NCBI RefSeq assembly: GCF_008974245.1
Contig: NZ_BBZI01000006.1
Location: 843,125-907,124, forward strand
Direction: 5' to 3'
Length of the DNA: 64,000 nucleotides
Source: Streptomyces abyssomicinicus
GTDB lineage: Bacteria; Actinomycetota; Actinomycetes; Streptomycetales; Streptomycetaceae
Shown here: positions 9,329-17,256 of the stretch, in pieces
How positions within the stretch are numbered: the first letter of the stretch is position 1
How the letters are laid out: the number at the start of each line of letters is the position of its first letter
Position numbers and translations under genes: made by a program
Notes under the pieces: generated by a model
Told to the model about the DNA's origin: nothing
The model's database searches: none
Seen by the model: the letters and a program-made list of their open reading frames with translations, nothing else

Positions 9329-10285
9329 ATGTCCACGCCTGCCACTCCTCACGCGACCCCTCCGCCGGCCCCCGCGGCCGACGTCCCCGCGATGCCCCGG
9401 CCGAGCGTCCGGGAGGTCCCGGCCAACTCCCTCGGCGGTGGGCTGGCCCTGCTGCTCGGGCTGCTCGGCGTGCTGCTCGCCGCCGGTCTCGGCTACCTGG
9501 GCGTCGAGCACACCACCGGTGGGACCACGGCCGCGCTCGTCGTGGTGGCGGTGCTGCTGGCGCTGCTCTCGCTGGCCGCGATGGCCGGACTGAACATGGT
9601 CGCGCCCGGTGAGGCGCGGGTCGTCCAGCTCTTCGGCCGCTACCGCGGCACGATCCGCGAGGACGGCCTGCGCTGGGTGAACCCGCTCACCACCCGCTCC
9701 CGCATCTCCACCCGGGTCCGCAACCACGAGACCGCCGTCCTCAAGGTCAACGACGCCTACGGCAACCCGATCGAGCTGGCCGCGGTGGTCGTCTGGCGGG
9801 TCGAGGACACCGCGCAGGCCACGTTCGAGGTCGACGACTTCCTGGAGTTCGTCTCCACCCAGACCGAGGCCGCCGTCCGGCACATCGCGATCGAGTACCC
9901 CTACGACGCGCACGGTGACGACGAGCTGTCGCTGCGCGGCAACGCCGAGGAGATCACCGAGAAGCTGGGCCTGGAACTGCACGCCCGGGTCGAGGCGGCC
10001 GGCGTCCAGATCATCGAGTCCCGCTTCACGCACCTCGCCTACGCCCCGGAGATCGCCTCCGCGATGCTCCAGCGGCAGCAGGCCGGCGCGGTGGTCGCCG
10101 CCCGGCGGCAGATCGTCGACGGGGCGGTCGGCATGGTCGAGTCGGCGCTCGCCCGGATCGCCGAGCAGGACATCGTGGAGCTGGACGAGGAGCGGAAGGC
10201 GGCCATGGTCTCCAACCTGATGGTCGTCCTCTGCGGTCACGGCTCGGTGCAGCCGGTCCTCAACACCGGGACCCTGTACCAGTGA
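9329..10285 (+). CDS. SPFH/Band 7 domain membrane protein
   Basis: This 318-aa protein has a Pro-rich N-terminus and two membrane segments near residues 34-58 and 68-92. An SPFH (prohibitin/stomatin) domain follows, starting at [18 protein letters not shown], with typical [17 protein letters not shown] and [12 protein letters not shown] segments. Family members assemble membrane scaffolds and often modulate proteases or lipid domains. No NfeD or protease gene is adjacent. Its stop overlaps the start of the ribbon-helix-helix gene by 4 nt, implying coupled translation. The ATG was chosen by the N-terminal length of the family; the ribosome site (GGGGGC) is weak. Confidence 0.88.
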   Translation: MSTPATPHATPPPAPAADVPAMPRPSVREVPANSLGGGLALLLGLLGVLLAAGLGYLGVEHTTGGTTAALVVVAVLLALLSLAAMAGLNMVAPGEARVVQLFGRYRGTIREDGLRWVNPLTTRSRISTRVRNHETAVLKVNDAYGNPIELAAVVVWRVEDTAQATFEVDDFLEFVSTQTEAAVRHIAIEYPYDAHGDDELSLRGNAEEITEKLGLELHARVEAAGVQIIESRFTHLAYAPEIASAMLQRQQAGAVVAARRQIVDGAVGMVESALARIAEQDIVELDEERKAAMVSNLMVVLCGHGSVQPVLNTGTLYQ

Positions 10286-10566
10286 GCGACGAGGAGAACC
10301 GACCGCCGGCGCCGCCCGGGGAGCCCGCCGGAGAACCCTCCGGGGAGCGGGCCCCCGCGCGGCGCCGGCGGTCGGCGGAGCGCAAGCAGGTCCTGCTGCG
10401 GCTGGACCCGCTGGTGCACGACGCGCTGGCGCGGTGGGCGGGAGAGGAGCTGCGCTCCACCAACGCGCAGATCGAGTTCCTGCTGCGCCGCGCGCTGACG
10501 GAGGCCGGCCGGCTGCCGAAGGGCACGGGGCCGATGCCGAGGCGGGGGCGGCCCCGCGGGGAGTGA
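10282..10566 (+). CDS. Small ribbon-helix-helix DNA-binding protein
   Basis: This 94-aa protein begins at a GTG that overlaps the SPFH stop codon (GTGA), so translation is coupled. Residues 1-30 are acidic, Pro-rich and probably disordered. The folded part, RKQVLLRLDPLVHDALARW followed by NAQIEFLLRRALTEAGR, is a ribbon-helix-helix of the Arc/HicB-antitoxin type: one beta strand that inserts into the DNA major groove and two helices for dimerisation. It may repress its own operon through the upstream palindrome. No toxin gene is next to it, so the antitoxin name often given to such proteins is not supported here. Confidence 0.8.
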   Translation: MSDEENRPPAPPGEPAGEPSGERAPARRRRSAERKQVLLRLDPLVHDALARWAGEELRSTNAQIEFLLRRALTEAGRLPKGTGPMPRRGRPRGE

Positions 10567-10583
10567 CCCCGGCCGGCCGGTGG

Positions 10584-11009
10584 CTACAGACCGTGCGCGC
10601 GGACGACCCGGCGGGTCTGGGCGAAGAGCATGCCGACGTTGACGGCCTTGCGGCAGACGACCACCGCGACCACGTCCTGTTGCTCGGTCATCCTCACGAA
10701 CAGGTGGGTGAGGTTGTCGCTGTTGACGAGGATCTCCTGGAAGAAGTGGTCGTCGCTCAGGACGCCGCGGCGCTCCTTGAAGAGGTCCTCGATCATCACC
10801 ACGGTGCGCCCCTGGAAGAGGTCCAGGGTGGCTCCGGCCAGCAGGTCCAGGACCTCCGGCGGGTGGGAGTCGACGGTCTCGTAGGCCAGCAGCATGCCGG
10901 TCGCCATGTCGACGACGCCCGCCGCCACGCAGTCGGGCGCCTCGTTGCGCAGGGTCTTGACCAGGCCCGTCACCTGGTCCGAGAAACCCGCCATCGGTCT
11001 GGTGGTCAT
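10584..11009 (-). CDS. Roadblock/LC7-like protein, distal gene of the DUF4388 operon
   Basis: This 141-aa cytosolic protein has the alternating beta/alpha pattern of a roadblock/longin fold: VAAGVVDMATGMLLAY, a helix, a long RTVVMIEDLFKERRG strand-loop, and VVAVVVCRKAVNVGMLFAQ. Roadblock proteins usually regulate small Ras-like GTPases. It lies 9 nt downstream of another roadblock gene and is the last of three genes read from the DUF4388 gene. It is more divergent than its neighbour, so the fold assignment is moderate. The operon contains no GTPase gene. Confidence 0.68.
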   Translation of the reverse strand: MTTRPMAGFSDQVTGLVKTLRNEAPDCVAAGVVDMATGMLLAYETVDSHPPEVLDLLAGATLDLFQGRTVVMIEDLFKERRGVLSDDHFFQEILVNSDNLTHLFVRMTEQQDVVAVVVCRKAVNVGMLFAQTRRVVRAHGL

Positions 11010-11018
11010 CTTCTTCGG

Positions 11019-11423
11019 TCACATCCTCGCGCTGGGGGAACGGCTCGTACGGGTGGTGCCGGTCAGGATCGACTCGATCCGGTCGACGGCGGGCAGTACC
11101 GCCGCGTTCAGGCGCTCGACGTCGACGCCCTCGTCGCCGAGCACGACCATCAGGGCCGTGTCGCCGACCGCGTAGAAGGCGGCGCAGCCGTGACTGCCGT
11201 AGGTCACCGTCCTGCGGAGCACGCCGCGGGCGGTGGCGTCGCTGGTGCGGCGGGCGAGACCGAGGCCCGCGGCGGCGAGGGCGGCGAGGCCTTCCGGCTC
11301 GATCGACTCGGCGGTGTCCGCCGCGATCAGCAGTCCGTCGGCGGCGGCCACCACCGTGTCGGTGATGCCGGTCACCCTCCGGCGCAGGTCCTGCATCTCC
11401 CTGGCCAACGCCTCGTGGTCCAT
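11019..11423 (-). CDS. Roadblock/LC7 domain protein
   Basis: This 134-aa protein has the classic bacterial roadblock layout: an N-terminal helix (LAREMQDLRRRVTGI), the AADGLLIAADT strand pair, a long helix with Ala/Leu repeats, and GSHGCAAFYAVGDTALMVVLGDEG. Such proteins form dimers and in streptomycetes are commonly encoded with small GTPases and DUF742 proteins. Here the partners are a DUF4388 protein upstream and a second roadblock-like protein downstream. The ATG is preceded by GGGGAG. A Ser/Arg-rich tail ends the protein. Confidence 0.83.
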   Translation of the reverse strand: MDHEALAREMQDLRRRVTGITDTVVAAADGLLIAADTAESIEPEGLAALAAAGLGLARRTSDATARGVLRRTVTYGSHGCAAFYAVGDTALMVVLGDEGVDVERLNAAVLPAVDRIESILTGTTRTSRSPSARM

Positions 11424-11479
11424 GGCCCCACTCCCCTGTCCGCCGTCGCCGGTACTCGTCGGTGCTCGTCGTCGTCTCG

Positions 11480-13627
11480 TCATCGCCGGGATTCGTCCGC
11501 CAGCCGGAAGAACCCCTTCCAGGCCGTCCCGCGGCGACCCGGCCCCAGGACCTCGGTGATCCCGCTGGCCCCGGGTTCCCGCCGCGGCAGCCGTTCGGGC
11601 GGGGCCGCCCGCGCCCGCACCGCCGACGGCTCGGTGACCGCCGCCAACGCCACCACCGCCTCCCACCCCGCCCGGCCACGGCCCTCCCCCCGCACCGCCC
11701 CGCCCCCACCGGGCTGCGCCCCGACGCCACCGGCCCCGGTGGACGGCACCCGGGCGGCGTCCACCCCGTCGGGCCCACTCGCCCCGCCGGACATCACCCG
11801 CGCCGCCCCGGCGCTCCCCGCTCCCCCGGCCGCCACAGGCACCCCCACCGCCGCCCCGGCACCGCCGGGGCCGGTGGGGTCGGTGGGGTCGGTGGGGTCG
11901 CTCGGGCCACGGGGATCGATGGAATCGTTCGGGACACGGCAATCGGCCGGGTCGGTGGGGGCGCCGGGATAACTCGGGTCACCGGGATCAATGGAATCGT
12001 TCGGGTCACCGGAATCGGTGGGGTCGCCGGGATCGATGGAATCGGTCCGGTCACGGGGATCGCCCGGGTCACGGGGATCGCTCGGGTCACCGGGGTCGCT
12101 CGGGTCACCAGGATCGGTGGGGGCGCCGGGTGGCGCGGACGTCGACCGCGTCGCGTCGGCGCCGTCCGGTCCGTCGGCGTGGGTCGATCCGTCGGCGCGG
12201 TTCGGGGCGGGGCCCTGGTGCCGGTCCGCTGCCGGGGCCGCGGCACCGCCACCCGCGGAGGGCCGCTCGGCGGACGGGGCGAGGTCCGCAGCGGGGACGC
12301 CGGCGGCACCGAACCCCCCGTCCCCGCCACCCCCGGCGGCCTCCGCCCCGACAACATGGGTCGGCCCGTCGGCACGGGTCGGATCAGGGCCCTGGTGCCG
12401 GTCCGCTGCCGGGGCCGCGGCACTGCCACCCGCGGAGGGCCGCTCGGCGGACGGGGCGAGGTCCGCAGCGGGGACGTCGGCGGCACCGCACCCCCCGCCC
12501 GCGCCGCCACCCCCGGCGGCCTCCGCCCCGACGACATGGGTCGGCCCGTCGGCGCGGGTCGGATCAGGGCCCTGATGCCGGCCCGCTGCCGGGGCCGCGG
12601 CACCGCCACCCGCGGAGGGCCGCTCGGCGGACGGGGCGCGGTCCGCAGCGCGGGCGCCGACGGCACCGAACCCCCCGCCCGCGCCCCCGCCACCCCCGGC
12701 GGCCTCCGCCGCGAGGCCCTCGGAGGAAGCCGCCCCGCCACCGGCCGGGTGCTCCTCGCCGGCGACGGCCGGGCCCCGCGCGAGGGCCCGGGCCACCGCG
12801 GGCGCACGGGGCGTGACCCCGTCGCGCGGGAGCGGGCCGACGCGGATCGGGGACGGGGCGGCCGGGCAGTGGAGGTGACCCTCCGCGAGGCAGCGGGCGA
12901 CCTCGACGGTCACCACGTACACGCCCCGGCCCAGCCGGAAGGCGAGGTCACGCGCCGTGCTGCGGCCGTCGGCGCGGGCCAGCACCTCACGGCGGAGCGG
13001 GGTGAGAAGCCCGTTGCGCAGGGCCGCTTCGGCCCCGGCCGTCACCGCCGGGGTCTCGTGCTCGGGGCGGACCGGGAAGGCCATGCCGTCCAGAGCGGTC
13101 AGCTTGCGCACCGCCTCCTGGAGCAGCCGCCCACTCGTCTCCCCGACTCCCACCGGAGCCACCGGCTCCGTCGCGCCCGCCCCTCGGGCGTGCCGCTCGC
13201 ACTCCTCCACCCGCCCCGCCACCACCGCGAACGCCGCGTCCTGCAGCGCCAGCATGCAGACCACCCGCAGCTGGGCCGCCCCCACGCATCCGTCCGCGAC
13301 GAGCTGGTCCTCCGGCCACCGCCGCCCGCCGGAGTCCCGCACCAACTCCGCCCAGCGTTCGCCGGTGACCCGGCCGGACCTCAGCAGCAGCGCCTCCGGG
13401 CCGGGAGCGCCGGGGCTCTCCACCCCGACGACCAGTCCGCCCCGCAGGTGGAAACTGCCGCCGGGCCTGCCCGCGACCCGCAGCTCCCCGGTGAACTCCT
13501 CGCGTCCGCACTCCGCGAGCGCCCCGGACAGCCGCCCGTAGCCGGCCCGGTCGAGCGACCGCCGCGCGCCCCCGTCCGGACGCCCCTCCAGAAGCACGCC
13601 CGGAAGCCCGCCCGGAACGCCCGACAT
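11480..13627 (-). CDS. DUF4388-type protein with long repeat-built disordered region
   Basis: This is the first gene of the operon, 715 aa. Residues 1-100 fit DUF4388 (FTGELRVAG, GSFHLRGGLVVGVESP). Residues 180-270 fit a winged-helix-like segment (RREVLARADGRSTARDLAFRL). The next ~370 residues are low complexity: three tandem ~60-residue units rich in Ala, Gly and Pro (APSAERPSAGG, RADGPTH), then an Asp-Pro run of (S/T/G)DP units. The C-terminus returns to a conserved-looking segment ending GTAWKGFFRLADESRR. DUF4388 proteins in other bacteria are tied to two-component and GTPase polarity systems. Function here is unknown. The ATG follows GGGGG; it is divergent from ahpC. Confidence 0.72.
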   Translation of the reverse strand: MSGVPGGLPGVLLEGRPDGGARRSLDRAGYGRLSGALAECGREEFTGELRVAGRPGGSFHLRGGLVVGVESPGAPGPEALLLRSGRVTGERWAELVRDSGGRRWPEDQLVADGCVGAAQLRVVCMLALQDAAFAVVAGRVEECERHARGAGATEPVAPVGVGETSGRLLQEAVRKLTALDGMAFPVRPEHETPAVTAGAEAALRNGLLTPLRREVLARADGRSTARDLAFRLGRGVYVVTVEVARCLAEGHLHCPAAPSPIRVGPLPRDGVTPRAPAVARALARGPAVAGEEHPAGGGAASSEGLAAEAAGGGGGAGGGFGAVGARAADRAPSAERPSAGGGAAAPAAGRHQGPDPTRADGPTHVVGAEAAGGGGAGGGCGAADVPAADLAPSAERPSAGGSAAAPAADRHQGPDPTRADGPTHVVGAEAAGGGGDGGFGAAGVPAADLAPSAERPSAGGGAAAPAADRHQGPAPNRADGSTHADGPDGADATRSTSAPPGAPTDPGDPSDPGDPSDPRDPGDPRDRTDSIDPGDPTDSGDPNDSIDPGDPSYPGAPTDPADCRVPNDSIDPRGPSDPTDPTDPTGPGGAGAAVGVPVAAGGAGSAGAARVMSGGASGPDGVDAARVPSTGAGGVGAQPGGGGAVRGEGRGRAGWEAVVALAAVTEPSAVRARAAPPERLPRREPGASGITEVLGPGRRGTAWKGFFRLADESRR
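11880..12125. repeat. Degenerate GGGTC(A/G)-type tandem repeats coding Asp-Pro units
   Basis: On the plus strand this reads as repeated GGTGGGGTCGGT, CGGGTCACGGGGATCG and similar units. On the coding minus strand it specifies SDPGDP, TDSGDP and IDPGDP strings within the DUF4388 protein. The units have unequal lengths, all multiples of three, so the frame is kept. Confidence 0.75.
12179..12715. repeat. Three ~177-180-bp in-frame tandem repeats
   Basis: The block containing GGGCCCTGGTGCCGG recurs with anchor positions 12211, 12388 and 12568, giving periods of 177 and 180 bp (59 and 60 codons). The copies are nearly identical over most of their length, pointing to recent amplification. The difference of one codon keeps the reading frame of the DUF4388 protein. 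Confidence 0.88.
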
Positions 13628-13938
13628 CACACCCCCGATCCGAACCACCGCCGTCGCACATCTGCCTGACACGTCGCCCTGAGGGGGCAATGTCTAGCAG
13701 CGGCTCGGCGCCTGTCGGCCGCATGCGAGCGAACCTGTCGCCAGGTGACGGGACCTGATCACTCACGCCACGCAACCCCCGCCATGGGTCGCGCATTTGA
13801 CCGATCGAGGACCGATAACTTCACCCCTGTCCCACCTCGCCCGTCTGCCACAAAACCCGCGAGTTGGCGTATTTCAGGAAAGGACCCCGTCTGTGCCACG
13901 ATCACGAGGAACGTCCACCCCCCTGCAAGGGAGAGCCC
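13628..13938. other. Divergent intergenic region between the DUF4388 operon and ahpC
   Basis: The 311 bp hold no convincing gene. A small inverted repeat (ACCTG at 13733-13737 and CAGGT at 13742-13746) and a less GC-rich stretch near 13795-13880 could contain the divergent promoters. A LysR-type oxyR gene is not present on either strand. Confidence 0.6.
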
Positions 13939-14493
13939 GTGCTCACTGTCGGTGACAAGTTCCCGGAATTCGAACTCACCGCCTGCGTCTCGCTGGAGAA
14001 GGGCGGGGAGTTCCGGCGGATCGACCACAAGACCTACGAGGGTCAGTGGAAGGTCGTCTTCTCCTACCCGAAGGACTTCACCTTCGTGTGCCCGACCGAG
14101 ATCGCCGCCTTCGCCCGGCTGAACGACGAGTTCGCCGACCGCGACGCCGTGGTCCTCGGCTTCTCCGGCGACTCGGAGTTCGTCCACCACGCCTGGCGCA
14201 AGGACCACCCGGACCTGCGCGAACTGCCGTTCCCGCTGCTGGCCGACGCGCGGCACGAGCTGATGCGGGCGCTCGGCATCGAGGACGAGGACGGTTACGC
14301 CCAGCGGGCGGTCTTCGTCGTCGACCCCAACAACGACATCCAGTTCACCATGGTGACCGCCGGCTCGGTCGGCCGGAACCCGCAGGAGGTGCTGCGGGTC
14401 CTGGATGCCCTCCAGACCGACGAGCTGTGCCCGTGCAACTGGAACAAGGGCGAGGCCACCCTGGACGCGGCGTCGCTGCTGGCGGGTGGGTGA
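13939..14493 (+). CDS. ahpC: Alkyl hydroperoxide reductase peroxiredoxin
   Basis: This 184-aa typical 2-Cys peroxiredoxin reduces hydrogen peroxide and organic hydroperoxides. The peroxidatic cysteine is C51 in FTFVCPTE and the resolving cysteine lies in ELCPCNW near residue 165. The GTG start has AAGGGAG 8 nt upstream and yields the family N-terminus LTVGDKFPEFELTACVSLEKG. The gene is 3 nt from ahpD, which recycles it, so the two form an operon. In S. coelicolor, as I recall, the regulator oxyR lies divergently next to ahpC; it is missing here. Confidence 0.96.
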   Translation: MLTVGDKFPEFELTACVSLEKGGEFRRIDHKTYEGQWKVVFSYPKDFTFVCPTEIAAFARLNDEFADRDAVVLGFSGDSEFVHHAWRKDHPDLRELPFPLLADARHELMRALGIEDEDGYAQRAVFVVDPNNDIQFTMVTAGSVGRNPQEVLRVLDALQTDELCPCNWNKGEATLDAASLLAGG

Positions 14494-14496
14494 CCG

Positions 14497-15030
14497 ATGG
14501 CGCTCGCCGAACTGAAGTCGGCCATACCGGACTACGCCAAGGACCTGCGGCTCAACCTGGGCACCGTGATCGGCAACTCGCTGCTGCCCACCCAGGCCCT
14601 GTGGGGGACGGTGCTGGCCTGCGCCATCGCCTCCCGCTCGCCTCTCGTGCTGCGTGAACTGGAGCCGGAGGCCCGGGAGAACCTGAAGCCGGAGGCGTAC
14701 CGGGCGGCGAAGACGGCAGCGGCCATCATGGCCATGAACAACGTCTTCTACCGCACCCGCCACCTGCTGTCCGACCCGGAGTACAGCTCGCTGCGCGCCG
14801 GGCTGCGGATGAACGTCCTCGGCGATCCCGGCGTGGACCGCGCGGACTTCGAGCTGTGGGCGTTCGCGGTCTCCGCGGTGAACGCCTGCGGTGCCTGCCT
14901 GGACGCGCACGAGCACAAACTGCGGGAGGCGGGCGTCTCCCGCGACGTGGTCCAGGAGGCCACCAAGATCGCCGCCGTCCTCCAGGCGGTGGCCGTCACC
15001 CTCGACGCCGAGGCCGCGCTGTCCTCATGA
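14497..15030 (+). CDS. ahpD: Alkylhydroperoxidase AhpD
   Basis: This 177-aa all-helical enzyme has the catalytic motif [11 protein letters not shown] (C131 and C134 with the downstream His), which gives disulfide reductase and weak peroxidase activity. In actinobacteria AhpD passes electrons from lipoylated proteins to AhpC. Its ATG comes 3 nt after the ahpC stop, with GGTGGGTGA serving as ribosome site, so the pair is co-translated. The length is that of the family. A perfect hairpin follows about 90 nt downstream. Confidence 0.95.
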   Translation: MALAELKSAIPDYAKDLRLNLGTVIGNSLLPTQALWGTVLACAIASRSPLVLRELEPEARENLKPEAYRAAKTAAAIMAMNNVFYRTRHLLSDPEYSSLRAGLRMNVLGDPGVDRADFELWAFAVSAVNACGACLDAHEHKLREAGVSRDVVQEATKIAAVLQAVAVTLDAEAALSS

Positions 15031-15118
15031 GGCACTGCCGAGGCCCCGCCGAGGGCACTCCTGCGGGCCCGCCGAGGCCGACCGAGGTCCGCTGAGCCCG
15101 TCGGGGACGGGACGCCGA

Positions 15119-15148
15119 AGGGGCGGGCACCGTACGGTGCCCGCCCCT
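15119..15148. terminator. Bidirectional hairpin terminator
   Basis: A perfect 30-bp palindrome (15-bp arms, central GTAC able to form a minimal loop) lies between convergent ahpD and the AI-2E family permease gene. Confidence 0.85.
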
Positions 15149-15167
15149 CACGCGACCCGGCGCCCGG

Positions 15168-16403
15168 TCACACGGCCGTCGCCCCGGAGGGCGGGACGCT
15201 CGACCGGTGGGCGTGCCGGTGCAGGTAGGAGACGACGGTGTTGAGGACGGCGACCAGCGGCACGGCCACCACCGCGCCGCCGATGCCCGCGATCATCCCG
15301 CCGGCGGAGACGGAGAGCACCACCGCCAGCGGATGCACCCGCACCGCCCGCCCGAGGATGAACGGCTGGAGGATGTGGCCCTCGATCTGCTGCACCGCGA
15401 GGACCACCACCAGCGTCATCACGGCGACGAAGACGCCCTGGGTGACCAGCGCGACCAGCACCGCCAGCGCGCCGGAGACGAAGGCGCCGACCAGCGGGAT
15501 GAAGGCGAACAGGAAGATGACGACAGCCAGCGGCACCGCCATCGGCACGTCCAGGAAGTAGATGCCGAGCCCGATGAAGACGGCGTCGATCAGTGCCACC
15601 ACCACCGTGCCGCGCACATAGGCGGTGAGCGTCCGCCAGGCCATCGGTCCCGCGCCCGCGACGCCCTGCCGGGCCGCCACCGGGACCAGCTTGAGCGTCC
15701 ACCGCCAGATCTTCTTGCCGTCGTGGAGCAGGAAGAGCGTGCAGAAGATCATCAGCAGCAGCATGGTGAGCGCCTCGACGACCACCGTGACGCCTTCGAG
15801 GCCGGCCGAGGTCAGGGACTCGGTGTTGGAGCCGACCGCCTCGCGCAGGTTCTCGGCGATGCCGTTGATCTGGCTCTCCGTCACGTGGAACGGGGAGTTG
15901 AGCAGCCACAGCCGCAGGTCGTCGATGCCGCCCTGGACCTGTCGCGACAGGTTGTCGGCGTTCTCCATGATCTGCCACGTCACGAACCAGCCCAGCAGGC
16001 CCAGCACCGCGAAGCCGAGCACGGCGGTGAACGCGGTGGCGGCGCCGCGGGGGAGCCCTCTGCGGATCAGGCGGGCGGAGAGCGGCTGGAGCAGCGCGGT
16101 GACCAGGAGGGCGCCGGCGAAGGACAGCACGATGAGCCGGACCGAGCTGATGACGCGCATCAGCACCCAGACCGTGCCGGCCAGGACCAGCAGGCGCCAG
16201 GCGGCCTCGGCGGCCACCCGAAGCCCCCACGGCACCACCTGGGCCGGGTCGGGGCGTACCACCACCTGCTGCACGATGAGCGGCTCCTGGTCGGACTCGC
16301 TCCCCTCGTCATGGCGCGCCTCGGCACGCCGCTCCTCCCACCGTTTGCCCGCGGCGTTGAGCCCGGCGCCGAGCCGGCCCGCCCAGTCAGGAAGTCGCGC
16401 CAT
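15168..16403 (-). CDS. AI-2E (PerM/UPF0118) family permease
   Basis: This 411-aa membrane protein has a hydrophilic N-terminus of ~60 residues, then about eight membrane segments in the PerM pattern: two paired helices, a large central extracytoplasmic-type segment (about residues 150-210, with LSRQVQGGIDDLRLWL), and a C-terminal bundle with FAFIPLVGAFVSGALAVLVAL and the family signature QQIEGHILQPFILGRAVRVHPLAVVLS. Members export autoinducer-2 or, in some, act as sodium/proton antiporters; the substrate here is not known. The ATG start gives the typical basic first helix MARLPDWAGRLG. Confidence 0.9.
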   Translation of the reverse strand: MARLPDWAGRLGAGLNAAGKRWEERRAEARHDEGSESDQEPLIVQQVVVRPDPAQVVPWGLRVAAEAAWRLLVLAGTVWVLMRVISSVRLIVLSFAGALLVTALLQPLSARLIRRGLPRGAATAFTAVLGFAVLGLLGWFVTWQIMENADNLSRQVQGGIDDLRLWLLNSPFHVTESQINGIAENLREAVGSNTESLTSAGLEGVTVVVEALTMLLLMIFCTLFLLHDGKKIWRWTLKLVPVAARQGVAGAGPMAWRTLTAYVRGTVVVALIDAVFIGLGIYFLDVPMAVPLAVVIFLFAFIPLVGAFVSGALAVLVALVTQGVFVAVMTLVVVLAVQQIEGHILQPFILGRAVRVHPLAVVLSVSAGGMIAGIGGAVVAVPLVAVLNTVVSYLHRHAHRSSVPPSGATAV

Positions 16404-16471
16404 GGTCGTCCTCTGCCCCCGTCTCTCCCCGTCACTCCGGGCGTGTCAGTTGGTCCGCACGACCGTACATG

Positions 16472-16510
16472 GCGGCAGCCCCTCACCGTAGGACGGTGAG
16501 GGGCTGCCGC
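16472..16510. terminator. Hairpin terminator
   Basis: A perfect 18-bp stem (16472-16489 with 16493-16510) has an AGG loop. It follows the minus-strand SLT gene and separates it from the permease gene transcribed in the same direction. Confidence 0.88.
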
Positions 16511-16566
16511 ACGAACGCGGGGTGGCGCGGGGGCGACGCCCCCGTGCCGTCACGGCTCCGGTCCGG

Positions 16567-17256
16567 TCAGTACCAGTGGTTGGCCTGCCAGAAGTCCCAG
16601 GCGCCGCAGGGGCTGCCGTAGCGGCCCTCCATGTAGTTCAGGCCCCACTTGATCTGGGTGGCCGGGTTGGTCTGCCAGTCGGCGCCGGCCGTCGACATCT
16701 TGGAGGCCGGAAGCGCCTGGAACAGGCCGTAGGCGCCGGAGGACGGGTTGACCGCCTTGTAGTTCCAGCCCGACTCGTGGTCGACGATGTTGCTGAAGCA
16801 CTGCCACTGGTCGGCGGCGACCATCGAACGGGCCATCGCCTGGATCTGCGCGACCGAGTAGGAGGACTGGGCGGCGAAGCTGCTCGCGTCGGCGAGGGCC
16901 GCGTCGTCGCGGGCGGCCCGGTCGGCCTTCTCCTGCTCGGCCTCGCGCTCCGCGGCTTGCTTCTTGGCGATCGCCTTCTTGGCGGCCTCCTTGCGCGCCT
17001 CCGCCTCGGCACCCTTGCGGGCCTCGTAGTCGGCGGCGATCAGCTGTGCGTCGGCCTGGGCCTCCAGGTGCGCGACCTGGACGTCGGCCTGCTGGCCGGC
17101 CGGGATGTCCGCGAGGAGCAGCGTGGCGCCCTCGCCGGCTGCCTGCGTGTCGTTGGGCTGGGCGGTGCTGCCCGTCGCGACGCCGACCACACTTCCGACA
17201 GCGGTGACCGCCGTGGCCGAAGCCACCGCGAATCCCCGGACCGAGATCCGGCTCAC
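16567..17256 (-). CDS. Secreted lysozyme-like transglycosylase (SLT/RPF-type fold)
   Basis: This 229-aa protein has a signal peptide (AVASATAVTAVGSVVGVATG), then a Lys/Ala/Glu-rich coiled coil (about residues 65-125), then a C-terminal goose-lysozyme/SLT-like domain. That domain has IVDHESGWNYKAVNPSSGAYGLFQ with the catalytic Glu in HES, and WQTNPATQIKWGLNYMEGRYG, and ends GAWDFWQANHWY. It should cleave peptidoglycan glycan strands in the wall. The GTG start has GGAAGGAAA about 6 nt upstream; an ATG 18 nt earlier is less well placed. It resembles the streptomycete SwlA-type hydrolases as I remember them. A long leader precedes it. Confidence 0.88.
   Translation of the reverse strand: MSRISVRGFAVASATAVTAVGSVVGVATGSTAQPNDTQAAGEGATLLLADIPAGQQADVQVAHLEAQADAQLIAADYEARKGAEAEARKEAAKKAIAKKQAAEREAEQEKADRAARDDAALADASSFAAQSSYSVAQIQAMARSMVAADQWQCFSNIVDHESGWNYKAVNPSSGAYGLFQALPASKMSTAGADWQTNPATQIKWGLNYMEGRYGSPCGAWDFWQANHWY

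Noticed and set aside
10282..10566. Calling the RHH protein the antitoxin of a toxin-antitoxin pair
   Set aside because: Its neighbour is an SPFH membrane protein, not a HicA-, RelE- or MazF-like toxin, and no small toxin-like frame lies nearby.
12179..12715. A CRISPR array
   Set aside because: The repeats are 177-180 bp, directly tandem without unique spacers, and lie in frame within a protein.
15168..16403. Assigning autoinducer-2 export to the AI-2E family permease
   Set aside because: The family includes antiporters with other roles, and no quorum-sensing gene such as luxS is near; the family name alone does not fix the substrate.
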